In this document: positions 32,774-41,722 of the stretch, piece after piece
Numbering within the stretch: the first letter of the stretch is position 1
Layout: every line of letters starts with the position of its first letter
DNA from: Mesorhizobium sp. LMG 17147
GTDB lineage: Bacteria; Pseudomonadota; Alphaproteobacteria; Rhizobiales; Rhizobiaceae
Assembly (NCBI RefSeq): GCF_024297145.1
Contig: NZ_JANCTC010000009.1
Coordinates: 124,001 to 188,000, forward strand
Direction of reading: 5' to 3'
DNA length: 64,000 nucleotides
Translations under genes and position numbers: made by a program
The notes under the pieces: generated by a model
Seen by the model: the letters and a program-made list of their open reading frames with translations, nothing else
Databases searched by the model: none
Told to the model about the DNA's origin: nothing

Positions 32774-32795
32774 GGATACATGTTATCCTGGATAA
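32774..32795. promoter_or_regulatory. Probable Rrf2 operator (overlapping inverted repeats)
   Basis: GGATACATGTTATCC and TTATCCTGGATAA overlap, giving three GGATA-type half-sites in 22 bases, about 18 bases upstream of the Rrf2 start. The second is a perfect 6-1-6 inverted repeat. Confidence 0.6.
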
Positions 32796-32818
32796 GAAGC
32801 ATCCGCAATATCTATTTG

Positions 32819-32847
32819 AAAAAAGCGGCGCCCGCAGGTGCCGCTTT
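32819..32847 (-). terminator. Rho-independent terminator of the preT-preA operon
   Basis: On the minus strand an AAAGCGGC/GCCGCTTT stem with a ten-base loop is followed by a T run. It lies 18 bases past the preA stop and separates preA from the Rrf2 promoter. Confidence 0.88.
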
Positions 32848-32865
32848 CCCACAACGCGCTGTTCG

Positions 32866-34185
32866 CTACTCCGCCGCCACCTTGGCCATCGGATTGTTCG
32901 GATGCGTCGTCCAGTTGGCATAGATCGGCGACACCGGCCTGCCGGTGCGCTGGTCGATCACGCCGGCCGCCAGCGGCTCCATGGTGATGCAATTCTCGAC
33001 CGGACAGACATTGACACAGAGATTGCAGCCGACACATTCGGCCTCGATCACCTCGAAATGCCTGACGCCGTCGACCATGCTGGTGATCGCCTGGTGCGAG
33101 GTGTCCTCGCAGGCGATGTGGCAGCGGCCGCATTTGATGCAGGCGTCCTGGTCGATATGCGCCTTGGCGACGTAATTGAGGTTGAGATACTGCCAGTCGG
33201 TGACGTTGGGCGTGGCGCGGCCGATGATGTCGTCCAGCGAGGCATGGCCCTTCTCGTCCATCCAGTTTTCCAGGCCGGCGATCATGTCCTGCACGATCTT
33301 GAAGCCATAGGTCATCGCCGCCGTGCACACCTGCACATTGCCGGCGCCGAGCGCCATGAATTCGGCGGCGTCACGCCAGGTGGTGATGCCGCCGATGCCG
33401 GAGATCGGCAGGCCCTTCGTTTCCGGATCGCGCGCGATCTCGGCCACCATGTTCATGGCGATCGGCTTCACCGCCGGGCCGCAATAGCCGCCATGCGAAC
33501 CCTTGCCGTCGATCGTCGGCTCCGGCGCGAAACTATCGAGATTGACGCCGGTAATCGAGTTGATGGTGTTGATCAGCGACACCGCGTCGGTGCCGCCGGC
33601 AAGGGCAGCGCGTGCCGGCTTGCGTATGTCGGTGATGTTGGGCGTCAGCTTGGTGATGACAGGCATGCGGGTATTGGCCTTGCACCAGCGCACCACCATT
33701 TCGATGTATTCCGGCACCTGGCCGACCGCCGCACCCATGCCGCGTTCCGACATGCCATGCGGGCAGCCGAAATTGAGTTCGATGCCGTCGGCGCCGGTCT
33801 CCTCGACCACCGGCAGGATCGCCTTCCAGGCATGCTCCTCGCACGGCACCATCAGCGAGACGACTATTGCCCGGTCGGGCCAGTCCATCTTGACCTGCTT
33901 GATCTCGCGCAGATTGACCTGCAGGTCGCGATCGGTGATCAGCTCGATGTTATTGAGGCCGAGCAGACGACGGTCGGCGCCCCAGATCGCGCCATAGCGT
34001 GGCCCGTTGACGTTGACCACCGGTGGGCCCTCTTCCCCGAGCGTCTTCCACACCACGCCGCCCCAGCCCGCCTTGAAGGCGCGGATGACGTTGTAAGCCT
34101 TGTCGGTCGGCGGCGCCGAGGCCAGCCAGAACGGGTTCGGCGACTTGATGCCGACGAAATTGTTGCGGATGTCTGCCATGCTCAT
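32866..34185 (-). CDS. preA: NAD-dependent dihydropyrimidine dehydrogenase, catalytic subunit PreA
   Basis: A 439-residue protein: an FMN-binding TIM barrel of the dihydroorotate dehydrogenase type (SPNPFWLASAPPTDKAYNVI, IELNFGCPHGM, SGIGGITTW) followed by two 4Fe-4S sites, CIKCGRCHIAC and CVGCNLCVNVCPVENC. With PreT it reduces uracil and thymine to the dihydro forms using NADH. Its ATG overlaps the preT stop by four bases (ATGA); a second in-frame ATG two codons later is nearly as good because GGGAGGG lies before both. It is the first step of the pathway continued by dihydropyrimidinase. Confidence 0.95.
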   Translation of the reverse strand: MSMADIRNNFVGIKSPNPFWLASAPPTDKAYNVIRAFKAGWGGVVWKTLGEEGPPVVNVNGPRYGAIWGADRRLLGLNNIELITDRDLQVNLREIKQVKMDWPDRAIVVSLMVPCEEHAWKAILPVVEETGADGIELNFGCPHGMSERGMGAAVGQVPEYIEMVVRWCKANTRMPVITKLTPNITDIRKPARAALAGGTDAVSLINTINSITGVNLDSFAPEPTIDGKGSHGGYCGPAVKPIAMNMVAEIARDPETKGLPISGIGGITTWRDAAEFMALGAGNVQVCTAAMTYGFKIVQDMIAGLENWMDEKGHASLDDIIGRATPNVTDWQYLNLNYVAKAHIDQDACIKCGRCHIACEDTSHQAITSMVDGVRHFEVIEAECVGCNLCVNVCPVENCITMEPLAAGVIDQRTGRPVSPIYANWTTHPNNPMAKVAAE

Positions 34186-35546
34186 GCCCTCCCGTTCGAG
34201 GTCAGTGCCCGATGAATGCTCTCCGCCGCATCGCGGCCTTGCGCGACGGCTGAAACAGTCAGGTCGTCGCCGCCGAAAATGCAGTCGCCGCCAGCCCAGA
34301 CATTGGCCAGCGAGGTGCGCCCTTCCGCGTCGACCTTGATGCGGCCGGCTTCCAGGGCAAGCAAGGCTCCGCTGCCGTTGAGCGCAGCCGGGACAAAGCT
34401 CTGGCCGATCGCCTTGAACACCTGATCGGCGACGAGCGTCAGCCGTTCGCCGGTGCCGACGAGCCGGTCGCCGTCCATCGCGGTGTATTCGAGCTCGATC
34501 GCCGACACCTTGCCGGCGTCGGCAATGACCCGCTTCGGCTGCAACCAGTGCCGGATGATGACGCCGTTGGCGGCAGCCAGATCCTGTTCGAATTCGGAGG
34601 CATTCATGTGCTCCGGGCCGCGCCGATAGCAGATCGTCACCTCTTCGGCACCAAGCAGCCTCGATTGCACAGCCGCGTCGATCGCCGTCATGCCGCCGCC
34701 GATGACGACAACACGCCGGCCGACCGGCAGGCTGGCCAGATCACTGGCCTGACGCAGCTCGGCAATGAACTCGACGGCATTGGTGACGCCTTGCGCCTCC
34801 TCGCCGTCCGCCCGCAAGGCATTGACGCCGGCAAGCCCCATGCCGAGGAACACCGCATCGTAATTCCTGGTCAGGTCCGACAGCTGGTAATCGCGGCCGA
34901 GCGCCTTGCCGTTCTGGATGTCGATGCCGCCGATCGACGTGACATAGTCGACTTCGGCCTGGGCAAAATTGTCGACGCTCTTATAGGCCGCGATACCGTA
35001 CTCATTGAGCCCGCCGGGCTTCGGCCGGGCTTCCAGGATGGTCACGTCGTGGCCGTGGCGGGCAAGCCGATGCGCGGCCGCGAGCCCGGCCGGTCCGGCG
35101 CCGACCACGGCGACCGTCTTGCCGGTCGGTTCGGCGCGCTTGTAGAACTGCTTGTTTTCAGCCATCGCGACATCGGTGGCGTAGCGCTGAAGGCGGCCAA
35201 TCTGCACCGGTTTGCCTTCTGCCACCTCGCGCACGCAGACCTCTTCGCACAGCGTCTCGGTCGGGCAGACGCGGGCGCACATGCCGCCCAAAATATTCTG
35301 GTCGAAGATCGTCTTGGCCGAGCCGATCGGATTGCCGGTCGCGATCTGGCGGATGAACAGCGGGATGTCGATCGAGGTCGGGCACGCATTCATGCACGGC
35401 GCGTCGTAGCAGAAATAGCAGCGGTCGGATTCGACCAGCGCCTCGTGATGATCGAGCGGCGGATGCAGATCGGAAAAATTGTCGGCATATTGTTCCGGCG
35501 AAAGTCGCCCGCCGGCAATGCCTTGCTTGAACTGGCCTTCTGGCAT
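34182..35546 (-). CDS. preT: NAD-dependent dihydropyrimidine dehydrogenase, subunit PreT
   Basis: A 454-residue flavoprotein like the small subunit of glutamate synthase. The N-terminal cysteine clusters (CYFCYDAPCMNACP and MCARVCPTETLCEEVC) hold iron-sulfur centres; GAGPAGLAAAHRLA binds FAD and GGGMTAIDAA binds NAD. It passes electrons from NADH to PreA. The RutR-type box at 35597-35612, about 58 bases upstream of the ATG, indicates control with the rest of the pyrimidine genes although preTA lies 6 kb from rutR. Confidence 0.94.
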   Translation of the reverse strand: MPEGQFKQGIAGGRLSPEQYADNFSDLHPPLDHHEALVESDRCYFCYDAPCMNACPTSIDIPLFIRQIATGNPIGSAKTIFDQNILGGMCARVCPTETLCEEVCVREVAEGKPVQIGRLQRYATDVAMAENKQFYKRAEPTGKTVAVVGAGPAGLAAAHRLARHGHDVTILEARPKPGGLNEYGIAAYKSVDNFAQAEVDYVTSIGGIDIQNGKALGRDYQLSDLTRNYDAVFLGMGLAGVNALRADGEEAQGVTNAVEFIAELRQASDLASLPVGRRVVVIGGGMTAIDAAVQSRLLGAEEVTICYRRGPEHMNASEFEQDLAAANGVIIRHWLQPKRVIADAGKVSAIELEYTAMDGDRLVGTGERLTLVADQVFKAIGQSFVPAALNGSGALLALEAGRIKVDAEGRTSLANVWAGGDCIFGGDDLTVSAVAQGRDAAESIHRALTSNGRA

Positions 35547-35596
35547 CGTCAGTTCCCCATGTTCTTGTTTTGGGGAAGGCTAGCACGTTTTATTTT

Positions 35597-35612
35597 TTTA
35601 TCAATTGGTCAA
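35597..35612. promoter_or_regulatory. RutR-type operator in front of preT
   Basis: On the minus strand TTGACCAATTGATAAA matches TTGACCAnnTGGTCAA at 12 of 14 defined positions, with a perfect left half. It is centred about 58 bases upstream of the preT ATG. Confidence 0.7.
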
Positions 35613-36018
35613 TTTTCGGCGCAAGCCGCTGGAACGGTTCAACAAACATGATGATCAAACTCATATTTTGAGCTGCCTGATGGCTCTGTCGAAAGGCCGA
35701 AATGCCGCTTCGTCGGCGCTAGGCGCTTGCATAAGCTTGAGCACTTGATGCCATCCCCCGCGAACGAGGAAGAAACGCATAACAACCATGCGCATGCACG
35801 TCTCGCCGGCTAAGCCGCCACGAGCGATATAGGCCGCCGGCGTTCCAGCCGGGTGGTATAGACCGAAGATCCTCCGCTGTAGGAAATCCAAACACAAAGC
35901 GCGCAGGCCACGGGCTGTGCGCCATAACTTTTTTTTGGCCGCTGTCGGATTTTCGTCGCGAAGATCGTCCTAGAATGGATCGCGCATGATCGATGTACAA
36001 ACCGCAAGGAGCACGACA
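35613..36018. other. Spacer without a supported gene
   Basis: About 400 bases between the preT promoter and the VOC gene. A 78-codon open frame on the minus strand (35661-35897) shows no family resemblance and no ribosome site. The spacer most likely holds the promoter of the VOC gene; I see no RNA gene or clear terminator. Confidence 0.5.
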
Positions 36019-36795
36019 ATGCCACAGTCCCCGATGCCCTTCTTCTGGTACGAGTTGATGACCACCGATCTCGACGCCGCCGAGGCGTTTTACACCTCGG
36101 TGGTGGGCTGGAGGGGGCAGCCTTTCGAAGGCGCCCCGGGCATGCCGCGCTATATCGTCATGAATGTCGGCGAGCGCGGCGTCGGCGGGCTGATGACGCT
36201 GCCCGAGGACGCGCGCAAGATGGGCATGCCGCCGGCCTGGATCGGTTATATCCTCACCAGGGACGTCGATGCCGCAACGGCGTCCCTCAAGAAGGCTGGT
36301 GGCGCGGTTCACCGCGAGCCCGACGACATTCCTGGCGTCGGCCGCTTCGCCGTCGTTGCCGACCCGCAAGGCGCGATATTCAACTTCCTGCAGCCCAGCG
36401 GCCCCGACCAGCCGCCGCTGCCGTTGACGACACCCGGCAACATCGGCTGGCATGAGCTCTACACGTCAGACTGGAAGGCGGCGTTCGATTTCTATTCCAG
36501 CCAGTTCGGCTGGGAGAAGGGCGACGCCATGGATATGGGTCCGATGGGGGTCTACCAGCTTTTCGCCTTCGGCGGCGGGCCGGTTGGCGGCATAATGAAC
36601 AAGCCCGAGCAGATCCCGGCGCCGGTCTGGCAGTTCTATTTCAACGTGCCCGGCATCGACGCGGCAGCCAAGCGTGTCACCGATAATGGCGGCAAGATCC
36701 TCATGGGTCCGATGGAGGTTCCCGGCGGCAGCTGGATCGTGCAGTGCACGGACCCGCAAGGCGCCCATTTCGCGCTGATGGCACCGACGCGGTAA
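36019..36795 (+). CDS. VOC-family (glyoxalase-like) protein, two domains
   Basis: A 258-residue protein made of two vicinal-oxygen-chelate modules of about 120 residues. Module 1 starts PMPFFWYELMTTDLDAAEAF and ends in VVADPQGAIFNFLQ; module 2 starts IGWHELYTSDWKAAFDFYSS and ends in TDPQGAHFALM. Such tandem VOC proteins (hydroxylase-like family in actinomycetes and rhizobia) have no known reaction; first-shell metal ligands are only partly kept. ATG 36019 has AAGGAGC six bases upstream; an earlier ATG at 35986 lacks one. Confidence 0.83.
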   Translation: MPQSPMPFFWYELMTTDLDAAEAFYTSVVGWRGQPFEGAPGMPRYIVMNVGERGVGGLMTLPEDARKMGMPPAWIGYILTRDVDAATASLKKAGGAVHREPDDIPGVGRFAVVADPQGAIFNFLQPSGPDQPPLPLTTPGNIGWHELYTSDWKAAFDFYSSQFGWEKGDAMDMGPMGVYQLFAFGGGPVGGIMNKPEQIPAPVWQFYFNVPGIDAAAKRVTDNGGKILMGPMEVPGGSWIVQCTDPQGAHFALMAPTR

Positions 36796-36879
36796 CAGGC
36801 CGCGCCAATTGCGGGGCCGCCTTCGTGCGGCCCCAAGGCTGCAGCACTCCTCACGACTCACTCACCGACAGTTGATGGC

Positions 36880-36907
36880 AGGCCGGATCATGTGAATGGT
36901 CCGGCCT
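36880..36907 (+). terminator. Hairpin, probable terminator of the VOC gene
   Basis: Stem AGGCCGGA/TCCGGCCT with a 12-base loop followed by a short TTTG. A second GC-rich hairpin (GGGGCCGC/GCGGCCCC) lies just before, at 36813-36834, without a T run. Both lie between the VOC and DoxX genes. Confidence 0.5.
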
Positions 36908-36951
36908 TTGGTGATGACCTATGGCCGGGCGAGGTGAAAATGGAGTCGTAG

Positions 36952-37344
36952 ATGAAGCTTTTCGAAGGCCTGGCCGGATATCAACCGTTCGCTCTTGCCG
37001 CCTTGCGCATCATGACGGCGCTGCAGTTCATCGAGCACGGCACTCAGAAACTTTTCAATTTCCCTGTCGGCGACCATGCCGGCACCCTGAGCGGGCTGTC
37101 GCTGACTGCGGCCATCCTGGAATTCGCCGGCGGCATCCTGCTGGTATTGGGGCTTTTCACCAGGCCGGTGGCATTCCTTCTCAGCGGCGAGATGGCGATC
37201 GCCTATTTCATGGCGCACATGCCGCGCGACTTCTTCCCGGTCAACAACGGCGGCGATGCGGCAATATCGTTCTGCTTCATCTTCCTCTATCTGGTGTTCG
37301 CCGGCGCCGGCGCCCTGGCGCTGGACAACCGCCAGGCTTCGTAA
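36952..37344 (+). CDS. DoxX-family membrane protein
   Basis: A 130-residue protein with four membrane helices in the DoxX pattern (FALAALRIMTALQFIEHGTQ, LEFAGGILLVLGLFTRPVAF, EMAIAYFMAHMPRDFFPVNN, a final hydrophobic helix). It resembles the YphA/DoxX group of small inner-membrane proteins with unknown activity. It stands alone between two hairpins, convergent with the dimethylglycine dehydrogenase-like gene. It is not a close copy of the other DoxX protein at 31337-31714. Confidence 0.82.
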   Translation: MKLFEGLAGYQPFALAALRIMTALQFIEHGTQKLFNFPVGDHAGTLSGLSLTAAILEFAGGILLVLGLFTRPVAFLLSGEMAIAYFMAHMPRDFFPVNNGGDAAISFCFIFLYLVFAGAGALALDNRQAS

Positions 37345-37403
37345 TTCACCGTCTCCCGGCCGTGGGCCCGCTGCCTCCGACAGCTCCCCGGCGTTCGGAA
37401 CTT

Positions 37404-37428
37404 TTCGCCGTGCCACCGGCACGGCGAA
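37404..37428. terminator. Perfect 11-bp hairpin between convergent genes
   Basis: TTCGCCGTGCC-ACC-GGCACGGCGAA lies between the DoxX stop and the end of the oxidoreductase gene. It may end transcription from both sides, but there is no long T run. Confidence 0.5.
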
Positions 37429-37449
37429 TTCGCTGTGCGAACCGGTTCC

Positions 37450-39891
37450 TCACCCTCTCATCCGTTCGAAATTCGCGTCGAACAGCGGGGTCGGCTGCAT
37501 GCGCGCGGCGTGGCGTTTGCCCAGAAGCTCAATCTCGAAACCGCAGGCTTCGTCGGCAATCTCTTTCGGCACATAGCCGATGGCGACGGACTTTTTTGAA
37601 TGATGCGCGTAGCCACCCGACGTGACCCAGCCGCACACGGCGCCGCCATACCAGATTGGCTCGTCGCCGATGACGTCGGCATCGGCAGCATCGACAACAA
37701 AGGCCCGCAGCCGCAATCTGCCGCCTTGCTTGTGCTCGGCCAGCGCCGCCTGCTTGCCGATGAAATCGGCCTGCTTGCCGTAGGCGACGAAGCGGTCGAG
37801 GCCGGCCTCCAGCGGCCCATAGATCGGCCGGTATTCGCGCGCCCATGAGCCGTAATTCTTCTCGAGCCGCAACGCATTGAGGGCGCGCGAGCCGAACAGG
37901 CCGATGCTGAATTCCTCCCCCGCCGCCATCAGCGCCTGATAGGCGGCACGCTGATATTCCGGCGCCACCCAGATTTCGTAGCCGAGGTCGCCGGTGTAGC
38001 TGACGCGCCCGACCAGGCACGGCGCCATGCCGATATCCATCCTGCTGATGGCCATGAATGGAAAGGCCGTATTCGACACGTCAGATCGTGTGACCTTTTC
38101 AAGAAGCTTCCGCGCGCTCGGCCCGGCGATCGACAGGCCGGTGAGTTTTGCTCCCAGCGCCTCGATGCTGACAGAGCCGTCCTTCGGCAGATGCGCTTCG
38201 AACCAGCGCATGTGGTACTGCTCGGCGACGCCGGAGCCGGCCAGGAACCAATCCTTACTTGCAGAATTTGGACCGCCGAGATTGGCCAGCGTGAAATCAC
38301 CGATCAGCCTGCCGTCTTCCTTCAGCATTGGCGCCAGCGTCATGCGTCCGGGCCTTGGCAGCTTGCAGGCCAGCAAGCGGTCGAGCCAGGCCGCAGCGCC
38401 CTCGCCGGTTACTTTGTATTTGGCGAATGACGAGATTTCCGACAGACCAACGCGTTGCCGAACCGTCTCCACTTCTTTCGCGACATGCTCGAAATCACTC
38501 GAGCGGCGCCAGGAGAATTCGTCCTTGACGCCTTCGGGCGCGTACCACAGCGGCACCTCCAGCCCATAGGCGACCCCCCACTGCGAGCCCTTCGCCGACA
38601 ACAGATCGTAGACCGGTGTCGTCTTGAGCGGCCGGCCGGCCGGTAATTCCTCGTTTGGGAAGCGGATCGAAAACCGCCGCGAATAGTTTTCGCGCACCTT
38701 GGCGTTGGTGTAGGCCATCGTGGCCCAGTCACCGTAGCGCGACACATCCATCGCCCAGATATCGGCGCCGGGATCGCCTTCGATCATCCAGTTCGACAGC
38801 GCCAGCCCGACGCCGCCGCCCTGCGAGAACCCCGCCATGACACCACAGGCCACCCAGAACCCCGGCAGGCCGCGCACCGGTCCGACCAGCGGATTGCCGT
38901 CCGGCGCGAAGGTGAAGGGTCCGTTGATGATCTGCTTGATGCCGATGTTCTGGAACGCCGGGAAATGCCGGAAGCCGATCTCCAGCGACGGTGCGATGCG
39001 GTCGATGTCGGGTTCGAGCAGTTCGTGGCCGAAATTCCATGGCGTCTGGAACTCGGACCATGGCTTGTTGGCCTTTTCGTAAGTGCCCATGAGCATGCCG
39101 CCGCGCTCCTGGCGCAGATACAGCTCGCCGTCGAAATCGACTGCATGGATGATCTCCGTGCCGGTCTTCTGGTTCCAGGTGGCGACTTCCGGCATGTCCT
39201 CGGTGATCAGGTACATGTGCTCCATCGCCAGCACCGGCAGCTCCAGCCCGACCATGCGGCCGACCTCGCGCGCCCACAGGCCGCCCGCGTTGACCACATG
39301 CTCGGCCACCACCTCGCCCTTGTTGGTAATGACGCGCCACAGCCCGTCGGTGCGCTGCACGATGTCCTCGACCTTGGTGAAACGCTCGACCTCGCCGCCA
39401 AGCTTCCTCGCCGCCTTGGCATAGGCGTGGGTCACGCCCGACGGATCGAGATGGCCGTCCTCCTTGTTGCGGACCGCGCCGACGAACTGCTTGGGATCGA
39501 GCAACGGCATCAGCTCGGCAGCCTCATCAGGCGATATCTCCTCGAGCTCGATGCCGAGATACCGGCCCTTGGCGACGACGCCACGCAGCCAGTCGAGCCG
39601 TGCCTCTGTCGCGGCCAGCAGCACGCCGCCAGTCAAATGCACGCCGGTCGCCTGCCCCGACAGTTCCTCGATCTCCTTGTAGAGCGAGATCGTGTATTTC
39701 TGCAGTTTGGCGACGTTGGGATCGCCATTGATCGTGTGCATTCCGCCGGCCGCGTGCCAGGTCGAGCCGGAGGTCAGCTCGTCGCGCTCCAATAGAACGA
39801 CGTCGGTCCAGCCATGGCGGGCTAGATGGAACAGCACGGAGCACCCGACAACGCCACCGCCGACAACCACGACCTTTGCATGTGATTTCAT
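37450..39891 (-). CDS. GcvT-type FAD-dependent dehydrogenase (dimethylglycine/sarcosine dehydrogenase-like)
   Basis: The 813-residue protein has two halves. The N-terminal half is a DAO-type FAD oxidoreductase: VVVVGGGVVGCSVLFHLARH, then GSTWHAAGG with His46, the place where FAD is covalently bound in dimethylglycine dehydrogenase. The C-terminal half is an aminomethyltransferase (GcvT) domain (GLSEISSFAKYKVTGEGAAA, then VSYTGDLGYEIWV) that binds folate. It would oxidise an N-methyl group of dimethylglycine or sarcosine and pass formaldehyde to tetrahydrofolate. The MttB-like gene 75 bases upstream on the same strand suggests use of betaine-type methylamines. Confidence 0.87.
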   Translation of the reverse strand: MKSHAKVVVVGGGVVGCSVLFHLARHGWTDVVLLERDELTSGSTWHAAGGMHTINGDPNVAKLQKYTISLYKEIEELSGQATGVHLTGGVLLAATEARLDWLRGVVAKGRYLGIELEEISPDEAAELMPLLDPKQFVGAVRNKEDGHLDPSGVTHAYAKAARKLGGEVERFTKVEDIVQRTDGLWRVITNKGEVVAEHVVNAGGLWAREVGRMVGLELPVLAMEHMYLITEDMPEVATWNQKTGTEIIHAVDFDGELYLRQERGGMLMGTYEKANKPWSEFQTPWNFGHELLEPDIDRIAPSLEIGFRHFPAFQNIGIKQIINGPFTFAPDGNPLVGPVRGLPGFWVACGVMAGFSQGGGVGLALSNWMIEGDPGADIWAMDVSRYGDWATMAYTNAKVRENYSRRFSIRFPNEELPAGRPLKTTPVYDLLSAKGSQWGVAYGLEVPLWYAPEGVKDEFSWRRSSDFEHVAKEVETVRQRVGLSEISSFAKYKVTGEGAAAWLDRLLACKLPRPGRMTLAPMLKEDGRLIGDFTLANLGGPNSASKDWFLAGSGVAEQYHMRWFEAHLPKDGSVSIEALGAKLTGLSIAGPSARKLLEKVTRSDVSNTAFPFMAISRMDIGMAPCLVGRVSYTGDLGYEIWVAPEYQRAAYQALMAAGEEFSIGLFGSRALNALRLEKNYGSWAREYRPIYGPLEAGLDRFVAYGKQADFIGKQAALAEHKQGGRLRLRAFVVDAADADVIGDEPIWYGGAVCGWVTSGGYAHHSKKSVAIGYVPKEIADEACGFEIELLGKRHAARMQPTPLFDANFERMRG

Positions 39892-39965
39892 AGGATTCTC
39901 GTTATTTCAAAGAGTTGGATGGGTTTTATGATTCTGAAGGAGAAGAAATCCGAGAACAGTGGCGC

Positions 39966-41504
39966 TTAGGGCTCGCCCGCCCCGATCGCTTCCTTGCGCT
40001 TGACCAGGTACGCGTCCAGCGCCTCGCGCCTGGAGATTTCCATCACCGGCTCGACATAGTCCTCCAGCGCCTTCTTCCACAGCCTTGTCGCTCGCGCCGT
40101 GGCGTCTAGCCCACCAGCTTCCTGCCAAGCCTCGAAATTCTGCCAGTTGGACAGCATAGGCTGGTAGAAGGCCGTGGCGTAGCGTTCCAACGTGTGCGGC
40201 TCGCCGAAGAAGTGGCCGCCGGTCGGCACCGCACCCAGAGCTTCGACGGCGAGCTCGGCCTCGTTGACTTCGATTGGGCGCAAAAACTCCATCATGTGCT
40301 GGATCATCTCGACGTCGATGATGAACTTTTCGAACGACGCAGTCAGCCCGCCCTCCTGCCAGCCGGCGGCGTGGTAAATGAGGTTGCCGTGGCCGAGCAC
40401 CGCGCCCCACAGCGCCATCAGCGTCTCATAGGCGCCTTGCGCGTCGGCGGCATTGGAAGCCGAGCCCGGCGTCGTGCGGTAAGGCAACTTGTAGCGCCGC
40501 GCCAACTGTCCGGACGCTATATTCGCCTTGGTGTTTTCAGGCGTACCGAAGGCCGGTGCACCCGACTTCATGTCGACATTGGAGGTGAAGGCGCCATACA
40601 TCACCGGCGCGCCGGGGCGGACGAGCTGCGTCAGCACCACCCCGAACAGCGCCTCGGCATTCTGCTGGGCGAGCGCCCCGGCAAGCGTCACCGGGCTCAT
40701 CGCTCCCATCAGCGTGAACGGCGTCACCGCCACCGACTGGCCGAATTCGGCCATGGTCATCAGTCCCTCGGCCATCATCTCGTCCAAGCGGCGCGGCGAG
40801 TTGACCGAAATGATCGTGGTGACGCCGGGATCGTCCCGCATCTCGTCAACCGTCAGTCCGCGCGCGATTGCCATCATTTCGATGCCGTCGAGCGCCCTGC
40901 CGCGGCCGATGGCCGAGACGTGAAAGCTTTTGTCGGTCAGTGTCAGATTGGCGAAATAGGTGTCGAGGTGACGGGAATTCGCCGGCAGCTCCACCGGCGC
41001 GCAGACCTGGTTGCCGAGCATGTGGATGCAGTTGAAATGCTGCGCCAGACGGACGAGATCGGAATAATCGCGCAAATTGCCGCTACGGCGGCCGCGCTCC
41101 ATGTCGTGCACATTCGGCGGCCCGGCGACAAGCGTGAAGTTGATGGTATTGCCGCCGAGGTGGACGGCATGGGCGGGATTGCGCGGCGTAAGCGTATAGC
41201 TGGACTGTGTCGTCTTCAGCGCTTTGTCGATCATGCCACGATCGATGCGGACGTTCATCGAGGCATGATCGACCTTGGCCCCGGCCTTCTCGAATAGCCA
41301 CAGGGCCCGCTGGCTCATCACCTCGATGCCGAAATTCTCCAAAATATGCATAGAGGCTTCATGTATCGCCTCGATCTGGTCGGCCGAGAGCATCGCCATC
41401 GGCGGATAAGGGTTTGTCACCCGCCTGAGCGGCAGTTGCGGGATGGCGGTCAGTCCCCTGTTGCTTGTTCGCTCGGCGCCACGCTTGCGTCTTGGTTCGC
41501 TCAT
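39966..41504 (-). CDS. MttB-superfamily methyltransferase without pyrrolysine (glycine betaine/trimethylamine-type)
   Basis: A 512-residue protein of the trimethylamine methyltransferase family. The frame is uninterrupted, with no in-frame TAG, so it belongs to the non-pyrrolysine group, whose studied member MtgB demethylates glycine betaine onto a corrinoid protein. Visible stretches: ASMHILENFGIEVMSQRALW near the N-terminus, HVSAIGRGRALDGIEMMAIA and GSASNAADAQGAYETLMALW in the barrel. ATG 41504 is used (a TTG and ATG lie slightly upstream). Pairing with the dehydrogenase fits stepwise demethylation betaine to dimethylglycine to sarcosine. No corrinoid protein gene is in the window. Confidence 0.87.
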   Translation of the reverse strand: MSEPRRKRGAERTSNRGLTAIPQLPLRRVTNPYPPMAMLSADQIEAIHEASMHILENFGIEVMSQRALWLFEKAGAKVDHASMNVRIDRGMIDKALKTTQSSYTLTPRNPAHAVHLGGNTINFTLVAGPPNVHDMERGRRSGNLRDYSDLVRLAQHFNCIHMLGNQVCAPVELPANSRHLDTYFANLTLTDKSFHVSAIGRGRALDGIEMMAIARGLTVDEMRDDPGVTTIISVNSPRRLDEMMAEGLMTMAEFGQSVAVTPFTLMGAMSPVTLAGALAQQNAEALFGVVLTQLVRPGAPVMYGAFTSNVDMKSGAPAFGTPENTKANIASGQLARRYKLPYRTTPGSASNAADAQGAYETLMALWGAVLGHGNLIYHAAGWQEGGLTASFEKFIIDVEMIQHMMEFLRPIEVNEAELAVEALGAVPTGGHFFGEPHTLERYATAFYQPMLSNWQNFEAWQEAGGLDATARATRLWKKALEDYVEPVMEISRREALDAYLVKRKEAIGAGEP

Positions 41505-41722
41505 GCGGCGCATCAAAGCGCCGGCATGAGGATCAAGCTGTCAAGAATCCGCCACCTGCGGGCGTGATTTTAGCCAAGGCGCCATTGTGGGAATTTCACG
41601 TCGGTAAAAGCGACAACAAACGTCGGAATGTTCATACTTCCTCAGCGCCTGCTAAAGCTGCTGACCAGCCGTTAAGAAACGCCGCAAGATTCCTTTTATG
41701 TTTTCGGCCTAATGCTCTTCCG

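Noticed and set aside
35661..35897. A 78-codon minus-strand ORF in the preT-VOC spacer
   Set aside because: No ribosome site, no domain, composition unlike neighbouring proteins; left as unsupported.
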